Assembly (NCBI GenBank): GCA_016213245.1
Contig: JACRBC010000120.1
Span: forward strand, 1-64,000
Origin: Candidatus Solibacter usitatus
GTDB taxonomy: Bacteria; Acidobacteriota; Terriglobia; Bryobacterales; Bryobacteraceae
DNA length: 64,000 bases
Direction of reading: 5' to 3'
Position 1 is the first letter of the stretch; the number at the start of each line of letters is the position of its first letter. A model generated the notes under the pieces. The model ran no database searches. It saw nothing but the letters and a program-made list of their open reading frames with translations, and was not told the origin of the DNA. Shown here in pieces: positions 24,195 to 33,600 of this stretch. The position numbers were made by a program, and so were the translations under genes.

Positions 24195-25301
24195 ATGCTG
24201 AACCGCCTCTACATCGACAACTTTCGGGCGTTCGTCAACTTTGAACAGAAGTTCGAGCGCAAGCAGTTGATCCTGGGACGCAACGGTTCGGGTAAGTCCT
24301 CGCTACTCGATGGGCTGTTCAAGATCCGGCAATTCGTGGTGATGGGCGACCGGGCCGAGGACACTTTCTATTCCAGCGAGTGCACGCTGTGGCTCAATCA
24401 GCCGCGACAGACCTGGGAGCTCGAAGCAGACCTGGAAGGAGTTCGCTACGTCTACCGGTTGGTGATTGAGCCCTGGGGCGACCCGCCGAAACCGCGGGTG
24501 GTGGAGGAGACGGTTGTTTGTGCGGGAAAGCCGATATTCGAGTTTCTCCTGGGAGAGGTCCATCTCTTCAACGATCGCTTTGAGCGGAAGGTACAGTATC
24601 CGTTCGACTGGCACCGCTCCGCCCTAGCGACAGTTCAAGGGCGCACGGACATTCAGATTCTGTCCCGATTCAATCAGTGGTTGGATCGAGTCTTCGTTTT
24701 TCGTCTCGACCCTTTTCGGATGGACCCGCGAGCCGAAAGGGAGTCCGTAAACCCGACGGTGGACCTCTCGAATTTCGCGGCCTGGTATCGGCACCTGGTC
24801 CAAGCCTACCCTCGACAGAACACTGAGTTCCTGAAGGGCCTCCAATCATCGGTCGACGACTTCAGCTACTTGAAGCTCGAAGAGGCGGGCGAGAACGTAC
24901 GGCGACTGGCCGCTGAGTTCGAACAAAGGGACGGGAAGGTGCTGAAGTTCGGGTTCGGGGAGCTGTCCGAAGGGCAGAGGTGCCTGATCTGTCTTTACGC
25001 CATCCTGCATTTCGTCCTCGCAACCGGCTGCACCGTAGTTCTAGATGAACCAGACAACTTCGTGTCCTTGCGCGAGATTCAACCCTGGCTTATGGCCGCC
25101 GACGACATGCTCGCGGACGGTCTCGGGCAATTGCTTGTCATCTCCCATCACCCGGAACTGCTGAATCAGTGGGCGCCCGGATCAGGAATTCACTTTTTTC
25201 GCGAGAACAACGGGTCGGTTCGTACCAAGGCCTTCACGGGAGATCCGCACAGCAATCTGTCCCCCGCCGAGTTGATCGCGCGAGGCTGGGAGCGTGAGTA
25301 A
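24195..25301 (+). CDS. AAA_21/ABC-type ATPase of a two-gene putative defence module
   Basis: A 368-residue soluble ATPase. Walker A is GRNGSGKSS (28-36), the ABC signature is LSEGQR (257-262), Walker B is VVLDEPDN (281-288), and a SHHPE H-switch is at 317-321. The head domain lacks a long coiled-coil insert, so it is not SMC or RecN. It resembles the ATPases of two-component systems such as PARIS, Septu or OLD-type modules, in which the ATPase senses phage and a partner nuclease acts. The next gene overlaps by 8 nt and is TOPRIM-like. The ATG at 24195 follows an upstream TTG at 24186 that was rejected. Confidence 0.75.
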   Translation: MLNRLYIDNFRAFVNFEQKFERKQLILGRNGSGKSSLLDGLFKIRQFVVMGDRAEDTFYSSECTLWLNQPRQTWELEADLEGVRYVYRLVIEPWGDPPKPRVVEETVVCAGKPIFEFLLGEVHLFNDRFERKVQYPFDWHRSALATVQGRTDIQILSRFNQWLDRVFVFRLDPFRMDPRAERESVNPTVDLSNFAAWYRHLVQAYPRQNTEFLKGLQSSVDDFSYLKLEEAGENVRRLAAEFEQRDGKVLKFGFGELSEGQRCLICLYAILHFVLATGCTVVLDEPDNFVSLREIQPWLMAADDMLADGLGQLLVISHHPELLNQWAPGSGIHFFRENNGSVRTKAFTGDPHSNLSPAELIARGWERE

Positions 25302-25842
25302 GCCGTCTCTCGTCACAATCCTCGCAGAGGATCAGCGCCATCAGCAGTTCATTCGCCGTCTGTTGAAGCGCCTCGGATACACAAACCACGACATCCGGGA
25401 GTGCGCCTTGCCGGCCGGCCGCGGTTGTGGAGAGCAGTGGGTTCGGAAACTTTATCCCCAGGAAGTGACGGGGTTCCGTTCGCGCAGTGCGCGCGCAGCA
25501 ACCGCTCTTGTCGTGGCCGTCGATGCTGATACGGCCGACGTGGCGGAACGTGAAACGCAACTCGGAACTTCGCTGCGCGACCAGGGCGTAGCGCCACGGC
25601 TCGCTCACGAAGCCGTAGCCCACCTGATCCCCAAACGGAGTATCGAGACATGGGTCCTATGCCTGAACGGCCAGCCTGTCGACGAAACGACCGACTACAA
25701 GCAACGGGCAGACAACAGCCAGATTCCGGACGCGGCAAACGCCTTCTTCGCCTGGAGCCGCACCAACGCCACCGTTCCGGCGATATGCATCCCTTCACTC
25801 AGGACGGCAATCCCGGAGATCCGGCGCATAGCGCCGAAGTAG
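25294..25842 (+). CDS. Small TOPRIM-like protein coupled to the ATPase
   Basis: A 182-residue protein starting at GTG 25294 inside the end of the ATPase gene. VTILAEDQRHQQFIRRLLKR puts a Glu or Asp (E12, D13) after a beta strand and before a helix, and ALVVAVDADTAD supplies D77 and D79, the E...DxD layout of TOPRIM nucleases and of DUF4276-type partners. The C-terminal half has IPKRSIETWVLCLNG and DYKQRADNS. Likely the effector of the ATPase; whether it cuts DNA or RNA is unknown. Family assignment is by motif only. Confidence 0.6.
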   Translation: MSKPSLVTILAEDQRHQQFIRRLLKRLGYTNHDIRECALPAGRGCGEQWVRKLYPQEVTGFRSRSARAATALVVAVDADTADVAERETQLGTSLRDQGVAPRLAHEAVAHLIPKRSIETWVLCLNGQPVDETTDYKQRADNSQIPDAANAFFAWSRTNATVPAICIPSLRTAIPEIRRIAPK

Positions 25843-25849
25843 ACCCGCC

Positions 25850-26773
25850 TCAGTGCCCCTCCGCCTCCAGAAAGCGCTCCGCCTCAATCGCCGCCTTGCA
25901 GCCCGCGCCTGACGCCGTGATCGCCTGCCGGTAGGTGCGGTCCTCCACATCGCCGGCGTGGAACACCCCGGCGATGTTGGTACGCGCCCCGCCGTGGCTC
26001 ACGATGAATCCGTCGGTGTCCAGGTCCAGTTGCCCCACAAACGGCTGCGTGTTCGGCACGTGGCCGATGGCCAGAAAAAAACCGTCCACCTCCTGCGTCC
26101 ACTCCTCGCCCGTCTTCACGTTCTTCAGCCGGACGGCCTCGACGGAGTTCTTCGACGCGTCGAAGATATCCACCGGAATCGTGCTGGTCAGCCACTTGAT
26201 CTTCGGGTTGGCCTTGCACCGCTCCAGCATGATCTTCGACGCCCGGAACTCGTCGCGGCGGTGGACCAGCGTCACCTCCGAGCCAAAGCGCGTCAGAAAG
26301 TTGGCCTCCTCCATGGCCGAGTCGCCCCCGCCGATCACCATGATCTTTTTGTCCCTGTAGAAGAAGCCGTCACACGTCGCGCAGGAGCTGACGCCGTGGC
26401 CGATCAGCCGCTGCTCGTTGGGCAGGCCCAGCCAGCGCGCCGAGGCGCCCGAGGCGACAATCAACGTCCGGCACTCGTGCCACTCCTCGTCCACCTTCAG
26501 CCGGAACGGCCGCCGGGAGAGATCCGCCTCCTCTACCTTGCCCGTAACGTACTCAGCGCCGAATCGCGCCGCCTGCTGCTTCATGTTCTCCACCAGTTGC
26601 GGGCCCATGATGCCCTCCGGGAAGCCCGGGAAGTTTTCCACCTCCGTGGTCAGCGAGAGTTGCCCGCCCGGCTCGTGCCCGCTGATCACCAGCGGCTTCA
26701 GGCCGGCGCGCGCCGTGTAGATGGCCGCGGTGTTGCCCGCGCACCCCGATCCGATAATGATGACGTCTCGCAT
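25850..26773 (-). CDS. trxB: Thioredoxin reductase
   Basis: A 307-residue NADPH-dependent flavoprotein that reduces thioredoxin. The FAD motif is IIIGSGCAGNTAAIYTARA, the redox centre is CATCD (Cys131 and Cys134), the NADPH motif is IMVIGGGDSAMEEANFL followed by HRRDEFRAS, and the C-terminal FAD motif is GVFHAGDVEDRTYRQAITASGAG. The length is typical. The ATG at 26773 is followed directly by the FAD fold; the very long open frame beyond it is antisense to the fucosidase. Confidence 0.93.
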   Translation of the reverse strand: MRDVIIIGSGCAGNTAAIYTARAGLKPLVISGHEPGGQLSLTTEVENFPGFPEGIMGPQLVENMKQQAARFGAEYVTGKVEEADLSRRPFRLKVDEEWHECRTLIVASGASARWLGLPNEQRLIGHGVSSCATCDGFFYRDKKIMVIGGGDSAMEEANFLTRFGSEVTLVHRRDEFRASKIMLERCKANPKIKWLTSTIPVDIFDASKNSVEAVRLKNVKTGEEWTQEVDGFFLAIGHVPNTQPFVGQLDLDTDGFIVSHGGARTNIAGVFHAGDVEDRTYRQAITASGAGCKAAIEAERFLEAEGH

Positions 26774-26848
26774 GAAGTGGTCCTCCCGAGAATATGCTAG
26801 CGGATGGGCGAGCGCCGGCGGAAGCGATAGAATACGCTTCAGATCCCC

Positions 26849-28591
26849 ATGAGACCCGCTCGCATTGCCGCTTTTTCTTTGATGCTCGCCGCCCTCGTCC
26901 AGGCTCAACCTTCGCAGATGCCCCTCTCGCCCGAGGAGCGCACGCGCTGGTTCCGCGAAGCCAAGTTCGGCATGTTCATCCATTGGGGCGCCTATTCCGT
27001 CATCGGCCGCCACGAGTGGATCCGCACCCAGGCGCAGATTCCCCAGGCCGACTACGATCAGTACGCCCGCGCCTTCAATCCCGTGAAGTTCAACGCCGAC
27101 TCGTGGGTGGATCTGGCCAAGAACGCCGGCGCCAAGTACATGGTCATCACCTCCAAGCACCACGACGGCTTCAGCATCTTCCGCAGCCAGACCAGCGACT
27201 ACGACATCGAAATCACGCCCTACCCCGGCGACCCCCTGAAACAGCTCGCCGCCGCCGCCAGGAAGAAGGACATGCGCCTCGGCTTCTACCACTCCATCAT
27301 GGACTGGCATCATCCCGACTACCGCCCGCGGCGCTCCTGGGAGTTTCCGAAGAACTTCAAGGAAGGCGGCGACAACAACCGCTATATCGACTTCATGAAG
27401 GCGCAGATCAAAGAACTGCTCACCAACTACGGTGATGTCGCCATGATGTGGTTCGACGGCGAATGGGAGCACACCCTCGCCGAAGCCAAACGCGACGACG
27501 AGGTCTACGACTTCATCCGCGGCCTGCAGCCCAACACCCTGATCAACGACCGCCTGTACGAACGCAAGCCCGGCAACAAAGCCGACTTCGGAACGCCGGA
27601 GCAGTACGTGCCCGCCACCGGCATGAAGGACCCCTCCGGCAAACCCATCCTCTGGGAGGCCTGCGTCACCATCAACGACGACTCCTGGGGCTACAACAAG
27701 TACGAGACCTCCTTCAAGACCGAGCGCGATCTCATCCGCATGCTCATCGAGGTGGTCTCCAAGGGCGGCAACCTCCTGCTCAACGTCGGCCCCAAGCCCG
27801 ATGGCACAATCCAGGACGAGTTCATCACGCGCCTCAACGCCATGGGCCGCTGGATGAAGGTCAACAGCGAGTCGATCTACGGGACCACAGCCAGCCCGTT
27901 TGAGCGCATGTCGTTCTTCGGCTGCGCCACCACCAAGGGCCGCAAGCTCTACCTGCACGTCTTCGACTGGCCCCGCAACGGCGAGCTGCGCGTCTCGGGC
28001 CTGCGCAATATCGTGCACTCGGCGCGCCTGCTGGCCGACCCCTCGCGCCAGCTCAGGTCGGCGCGCGACGGCGACGACGTCGTGATCACCATCCCCGGAA
28101 CGGCCCCGGATGAGGCCGCCAGCGTCATCGAGTTGAGCCTCGACGGCTCGCCCGTCGCCGTCCCGTTCGCCAACCGCCCGGACGCCAAGGGCGTCCTCCG
28201 CCTCGGCGCTGAGTCCTGCGAGATCGAAACCGCGTTCGGACAGCGAGCCAGGAAGGAGAATGCCCTTGGCCACGTCTTCCTCACCCGCTGGACCCGCGAC
28301 ACGGATGTGCCTTCCTGGACGCTGGAAGTCCCCAAGTCCGGGCGCTACAAGGTGGAGGTCAGCTACGCCTCCCGGCACGCTGGTACGCCGCTGGCGGTGG
28401 AAATCGGCGGCGCCAAACTCGAAACCAAGTCGGTCAACACCGGCGGCGACTGGGTGTTCAAGAGCTCTCCGCTCGGTGAGCTGGAAGTGAAATCCGGCTC
28501 GACCGAGGCCCGCGCGCGCATCCAACCGCAGGGCGGCACCGTGAACCTGGAACGAATTGTTTTACGGCCCGTCGCTCCGGCCGCGAACTGA
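26849..28591 (+). CDS. Secreted alpha-L-fucosidase, GH29
   Basis: A 580-residue protein with a signal peptide (MRPARIAAFSLMLAALVQAQ). The GH29 catalytic domain runs from EAKFGMFIHWGAYSV through YMVITSKHHDGFSIF to MMWFDGEWE, in which Asp203 fits the nucleophile. GNLLLNVGPKPDG is a further GH29 marker. The C-terminal 200 residues are beta-rich and probably bind carbohydrate. It would release terminal fucose in the periplasm or outside. TAGAAT at 26828-26833 is a likely -10. Confidence 0.93.
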   Translation: MRPARIAAFSLMLAALVQAQPSQMPLSPEERTRWFREAKFGMFIHWGAYSVIGRHEWIRTQAQIPQADYDQYARAFNPVKFNADSWVDLAKNAGAKYMVITSKHHDGFSIFRSQTSDYDIEITPYPGDPLKQLAAAARKKDMRLGFYHSIMDWHHPDYRPRRSWEFPKNFKEGGDNNRYIDFMKAQIKELLTNYGDVAMMWFDGEWEHTLAEAKRDDEVYDFIRGLQPNTLINDRLYERKPGNKADFGTPEQYVPATGMKDPSGKPILWEACVTINDDSWGYNKYETSFKTERDLIRMLIEVVSKGGNLLLNVGPKPDGTIQDEFITRLNAMGRWMKVNSESIYGTTASPFERMSFFGCATTKGRKLYLHVFDWPRNGELRVSGLRNIVHSARLLADPSRQLRSARDGDDVVITIPGTAPDEAASVIELSLDGSPVAVPFANRPDAKGVLRLGAESCEIETAFGQRARKENALGHVFLTRWTRDTDVPSWTLEVPKSGRYKVEVSYASRHAGTPLAVEIGGAKLETKSVNTGGDWVFKSSPLGELEVKSGSTEARARIQPQGGTVNLERIVLRPVAPAAN

Positions 28592-28633
28592 TCCCGCCGC
28601 GTTTGCGTATCTACATGAGATTGGAGGAATTCG

Positions 28634-29377
28634 ATGCCGTTCCGCTCGCGCCGCTCCGTCCTCGCCCTCGCCTGCCTGGCGGTGGCAGGCTGCGGCGTCA
28701 ACTGGTCCGATGATTCCAGGACACCCGGCGGCCGGCCGGGCCCGGTCGTTCGCGACAAAGTAGTGATCGAAAAGGAAAAGGCCGCCCGCGCCGAACTGGT
28801 GCAGGTGGATCTCACGATGGGCGCCGGTGAACTCGACGTACGCGGCGGCGCGGCCGGCCTGCTCGAAGCCGAGTTCGCCTACAACATCCCCTCCTGGAAG
28901 CCGGAGGTCCGTTACGACGATTCCAGCTTCCGCGGCCGCCTCTCCATTCGCCAGCCCAAGGGCGACACCACGATCGGAGACGTCAAGAATGAATGGAAGC
29001 TGCGGCTGGCCAATTCCATCCCTCTCGACATCGCCGTGCGCTGCGGCGCCGGCGAAAACCGCCTGGACCTCCGCGACCTCAAGCTGCGGAGCGTGGAGAT
29101 CCACCTGGGCGCCGGCACGGTCGACCTGGACCTGCGTGGTAAGCCAGAAAAAGACTACGACGTCAGCATCCATGGCGGCGTCGGCGAAGCCACCGTGCGC
29201 GTGCCTTCGGCCGCCGGCGTCGTCGCCGAAGCCCGGGGCGGCATCGGCTCGATCGAGGTCCGGGGCATGAAGAAGGACGGCAGCCGCTGGGTCAACGACG
29301 CCTACGGCAAGTCCAAGACCACCATCCGCCTGGACGTCAAGGGCGGCATCGGGCAGATCAATATCTTCGGCGGCTAG
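28634..29377 (+). CDS. Lipoprotein with toast-rack (LiaF/adhesin-like) domain
   Basis: A 247-residue lipoprotein. The lipobox ends at Cys20 (LAVAGC). The mature part is a repetitive beta structure with MGAGELDVRGGAAGLLEAEFAY, RCGAGENRLDLRDL, GAGTVDLDLRG, GGVGEATVRVPSAAGV and GGIGSIEVRG, the pattern of toast_rack_N/DUF4097-type beta helices. Function unknown. GGAGG lies 6 nt before the ATG. Its TAG shares bases with the stop of the converging FkbM gene. Confidence 0.75.
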   Translation: MPFRSRRSVLALACLAVAGCGVNWSDDSRTPGGRPGPVVRDKVVIEKEKAARAELVQVDLTMGAGELDVRGGAAGLLEAEFAYNIPSWKPEVRYDDSSFRGRLSIRQPKGDTTIGDVKNEWKLRLANSIPLDIAVRCGAGENRLDLRDLKLRSVEIHLGAGTVDLDLRGKPEKDYDVSIHGGVGEATVRVPSAAGVVAEARGGIGSIEVRGMKKDGSRWVNDAYGKSKTTIRLDVKGGIGQINIFGG

Positions 29378-30204
29378 TGATAATACAGCACGTGCGGCTG
29401 GAAGCGGCGCCCCACCAGCTCGCAGGGCCCGCACGTCGTCACATACCGCGGGTTCGCCCCCAGGATCACCTTCGGTAGCACAACCTGGTCGTCCGGCCGG
29501 TGGTAGGCGTCGATGGACAGGCGCGGCTTGAACCGCGCCAGCGTCTGCCTTGCCCCTGCCAGCGCCTCCCGTTCCGCTCCCTCGATGTCGAGTTTCATGA
29601 AATCCACCTTCGGCAATGCCAGTTCGGCCATCAGCGTGTCGATCCTTACCAGCGGCACCTCGATCTGGCCGTCGCTGTTCTGATCGAACACCACGCTCCC
29701 CATGCCGGAGTTGACCCGCGAAAAATTGAACTTCGTGGATGTTTCGCTGCTCCAGGCACCCCTGGGACAGATCACCACTTTGCCGGCCGCAATCTCGCCG
29801 GCGAAATTCCGGCGCAGGCATTCGAGGTTCAGCGGGTTGATTTCCATCACTACCACTTTGGCCGCGCCTCGATGCAGAGCGAGGTGGGTGTACGTCCCCA
29901 CGTGCCCGCCTATGTCAATCACGATGTCTCCGGGCCGGACCTGCAGCGACGGATTGTTTTCCAGCATGAGTTCGTGCTCCGCCAGAAGGTACGGCACCAG
30001 CGCCGAACCGCCAATCGCGTCCCCGGCCTCCGGCGCCCAGAAGTCGCGCAGGCCGCTGTGCACCTTCACCAGCCCCAGCGCTTCATCCCGGGCGAGAACC
30101 CTGGATTGCCGGGTGTAGCTGTCCAGCAGGTCGCCAAACGGCGCCATGGCCCGCCGTGTATTCAGCGTGGACAGCAGATCGCAGTCCGTTTTGTACCCCT
30201 GCAC
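29374..30204 (-). CDS. FkbM-family methyltransferase
   Basis: A 276-residue SAM-dependent methyltransferase. Motif I is VIDIGGHVGTYTHLAL, the acidic ribose loop is VVVMEINPLNLECLRRNF, and VDFMKLDIEGAEREAL carries the LDIEG motif typical of FkbM enzymes, which methylate hydroxyl groups of glycans or polyketides. The only start available is GTG 30204 with poor context. An overlapping frame upstream (30338-30162) encodes a membrane-helix N-terminus, so a frameshift or a different start is possible. Confidence 0.8.
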   Translation of the reverse strand: MQGYKTDCDLLSTLNTRRAMAPFGDLLDSYTRQSRVLARDEALGLVKVHSGLRDFWAPEAGDAIGGSALVPYLLAEHELMLENNPSLQVRPGDIVIDIGGHVGTYTHLALHRGAAKVVVMEINPLNLECLRRNFAGEIAAGKVVICPRGAWSSETSTKFNFSRVNSGMGSVVFDQNSDGQIEVPLVRIDTLMAELALPKVDFMKLDIEGAEREALAGARQTLARFKPRLSIDAYHRPDDQVVLPKVILGANPRYVTTCGPCELVGRRFQPHVLYYH

Positions 30205-30338
30205 ATCTGAACGCCAACTTGGCCGAACGTCACCAGGATGGGCACGGCCCAGACCGCTGCCAACCCCACCGCGCCAGCCATGAAGTAACGGACGAGCGAG
30301 CTGGTCGTTGTGCGGAAGGTACTGCGTGCGCTCGGCAT
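30162..30338 (-). other. Small open frame with a membrane helix, overlapping the FkbM start
   Basis: From ATG 30338 a 58-codon frame encodes MPSARSTFRTTTSSLVRYF, then a hydrophobic helix, and ends inside the FkbM gene in another frame. It could be the displaced signal-anchor of the methyltransferase after a one-base slip near the G4 run at 30195-30198, or chance. It is too short for a confident gene call. Confidence 0.25.
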
Positions 30339-30370
30339 TATCCGACTATCGGCCGGCCTGGCCGCCTTCT

Positions 30371-30670
30371 TTATAGCGCCTCAGCGTCCAGCAGGAGCAT
30401 CGGTGCATCCGGGATCAGCTCACGGATCTCCGCGGACGCCCGCCGGAGCCGGGCCTCCTGGTCGGCCGCCATAATCATGACCGGCCGGTCGTCGCTCACG
30501 CCGAACAGCCGCCCGCGGTGCACATGATGGCCCTTGCCGAAGCCCATCACGCCGCGCATCACGCTGGCCCCTTCGACCCCCATGCTGTTCAGTTTCCGCA
30601 CCACGGCCTCGTACAGCGGCACCTCTCCGTGGCTCTCCGTCTCAGCGAGGAAAATCAGCAGAACTTTCAT
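30371..30670 (-). CDS. DUF190 (PII-like) protein in a metal-efflux operon
   Basis: A 99-residue DUF190 protein: MKVLLIFLAETESHGEVPLYEAVVRKLNSMGVEGASVMRG, then GHHVHRGRLFGVSDDRPVMIMAAD. DUF190 folds like PII/CutA trimers and is usually found beside the fluoride channel CrcB. Here its ATG overlaps the stop of the RND pump gene by 4 nt, so it is the last gene of the czcCBA operon. A ligand-sensing or metal-buffering role for the pump is inferred. Confidence 0.85.
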   Translation of the reverse strand: MKVLLIFLAETESHGEVPLYEAVVRKLNSMGVEGASVMRGVMGFGKGHHVHRGRLFGVSDDRPVMIMAADQEARLRRASAEIRELIPDAPMLLLDAEAL

Positions 30671-33600
30671 CCCTCTTGCGCCGCCTCCTTCTTCGTCGAT
30701 TCTCCGGTAACCAGCAGGTACAAGCTCGGCAGCGCCAGCAAAGTCAGCAACAGCGTGGACAGCAGTCCGCCCACAACAACCGTGGCCAGCGGCCGCTGCA
30801 CGTCGCTGCCGATGCCCGTCGCGCGCGCCGCCGGCACCATCCCCAAGAGCGCCACCGCAATCATCATGAGGACCGGCCGCATCTGCGCGAGCGCGCCTTG
30901 CACCACCGCCTCCTGCACCCCCAGTTCGGGATCGCTGCGCCGCCGGCGGTTGATTTCCGCCACTACCAGCACGCCGCTCATCACGGCCACGCCGAACAGA
31001 CTGATGAAGCCCACCGCGCTCGACACGCTCAGGTTGATGCCTCGCATCCACAGGAAGACGATCCCGCCCACCAGCGAGAACGGCACGTTCATCAACACCA
31101 GCCCCGCATAGACGGGCGAGCCGAAGGTCCAGAACAGCAACAGGAAGATCACGGCGATGGTCACCGGCATGATGAAGGCCAGCCGCCGCTTGGCCCGTGT
31201 CAGGTTTTCGAACTGGCCGCCCCAATCCACCTCGTACCCCTTCGGCACGCGAATGGCCTTGCTGAACCTCGCCTGCGCATCGGCCACAAAGCTGCCCTGG
31301 TCGCGCCCGCGGATGTTCGTGCGCACCGTGATCTGACGCCGGTTCTCCCGCCGCGCGATGATGCTGGCCCCGTTCACCACCTCGATCCGCGCCAGTTGCG
31401 ATAGCGGCACGCGCCCGCCCTCGCGGGTCGACACCAGAATCTCGCCGATCACGTGCGCGTCCTTGCGCGCCTCTGGAACGTAGCGCACCGTCACGTCGAA
31501 CACCCGTTCGCCTTCAAATACCGTGCTCACCGCCCGGCCGCCCACCGCCATTTCGACCACATCCTGCACGTCGCGAACGTTGATGCCATAACGCGCCACC
31601 GCCTGCCGGTCCACCTCGATCCGCAGTTGCGGCTGGTCCTCTTCCTGTTCAATCGCCGAATCCGCCGCACCGGGTACTTGTTTAATCACTTCCAGCGCCT
31701 GCCGCGCCTGCGCCCTCAATTCGTCCAGGTTCGGCCCGGTGAAAATCACAGCCAGATCCGCCGCTGATCCGGTTACCGCCTCGGTCACGTTGTCGATGAT
31801 CGGCTGGGTGAAGCTGAATGCCGCTCCGGGGATCTCGTCCCTCAGTTGCTTCGACATCGCCTCGATCAGCGCCGCCTTGTTTCTTCCGCTGCTCCACGTG
31901 TCGTAGGGCTTCAGGGCGACGAACACCTCGTTCCTGTTCGCCCCATAGGGGTCCGTCCCCGAGTCGTTGCGTCCGCTCTGCGAGCTCACCAGCTTTACCT
32001 CGGGGAACCTGGCGAGAATAGCCCGTAGCTGCGCCGCCACCTGCGCCGACTTCTCAATCGACACGCCCGGCGCCAGCGTCGCCCTCACCCAGATCACCCC
32101 TTCATCCAACTGCGGCAGAAACTCCGAGCCCAGCGATGCCGCCAGCAGGAAGGCCGCCAGCACCACCGCGACCGATGCCCCGACCGTCACCTTCGGCCAG
32201 GCCATGGTGGATTTCAGAGCCCGCCGGTACAGATCGCCCAGCCAGTGCAGCACGGGGTTGTCCCAGTCCTTGGCGCCATGCCGGAACAGGTACGTCGCCA
32301 GCACTGGAATCAGCGTCAGCGCGATCAGCAGCGAACCCAGCAGCGCGTAGCAGATCGTAAACGCCATCGGCGTGAACAACCGCCTCTCGACTCGCTCCAG
32401 CGTGAACAGCGGAATGTAGGCGCTGATGATGATCATCAGGGAGAAGAAGATCGGGCGTTCCATCTCCAACGCCGCGTCCCGCACGGCCCCCACAACCCCG
32501 CTGCGCGTCCCCAGTTTGCCGGCCCGCTGCCGCTCGACCAGCAGGTGCACCACGTGCTCCACCATCACCAGCGTCCCGTCCACGATGATGCCGAAGTCCA
32601 GCGCGCCCAATGACAGCAGATTCGCCGGGATGCCGGAAACCTGCATGCACACAAACGCGAACAGCAGCGACAACGGAATGGTGATCGCCGTCAACAGCGC
32701 CGCGCGCACGCTCCCGAGAAACAGGAAGAGCACGGCGACGACGATCACCAGCCCTTCCATCAGCGTGTGCGTGACCGTTCCCAGGGTGTTGCTCACCAGG
32801 TCCGTGCGGTCATAGATGGGCGTGATCCTCACGCCCTGGGGGAGCCGCGCGGAGTTCAGTTCGTCCACCGCCTCCTTGATGCCCTCCAGCACCTCGCTCG
32901 GGTTTTCGCCGCGGCGCATCAGCACGATGCCTTCAACGCCGTTCTGCTTCTCATTCACACCGAAGATGCCCGCCGGCGGCGGCGCGCCAAACTTCACCCG
33001 CGCCACGTCCTTGACAAATACGGGCACGCCCTTCGACTCGCTGACGACAATGCTCTCCACGTCGGCGATGGACTTCACCTGCCCCACTCCCCGGATCACC
33101 AGCGCCTGCTGTCCGTTGTCCAGCATCGCGCCGCCGGCATTCTGGTTGTTCGCATCCAGCGCCTGTGCCACCTGCGAGACGGTCAGCCCGTACTTGGCCA
33201 GCGACAGCGGGTCGATCTCCACTTGGTACTGCCGGATCAGGCCGCCGAACGGCGTCACGTCCGCCACACCCCGCACCTGCAGGAACCGCGGCTCAATCAC
33301 CCAGTCCTGCAGTTCCCGCAACCGCATCGCATTGAAGCCCGGCCCCTCCAGCGAGTACCTGTACAATTCGCCGATGGGCGTCGACAGCGGGCCCAGTGAC
33401 GGAGTCACACCCGGCGGCAGGTTGGCGTCCCGCAGCTTTTCCAGCACCACTTGCCGCGCGAAATAGTCGTTCACGCCGTAGGCGAACGTTAACTCCACCA
33501 CAGACAACCCGAAGATGGTTCGCGATCTGCGCGCGATCACGTTCGGCACGCTGTTCAAGGCGCGCTCCAGCGGCACCGTCACCTGCTGCTCCACCTCTTC

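Noticed and set aside
24195..25301. SMC, RecF or RecN identity for the ATPase
   Set aside because: The protein is too short, has no long coiled coil between Walker A and the signature, and is not beside dnaN, gyrB or recombination genes.
26774..28525. Extension of the trxB reading frame to an 891-residue minus-strand protein
   Set aside because: The extra part is antisense to the GH29 fucosidase. It has no domain and is a by-product of GC-rich third positions; thioredoxin reductase ends its family match at residue 1 from 26773.
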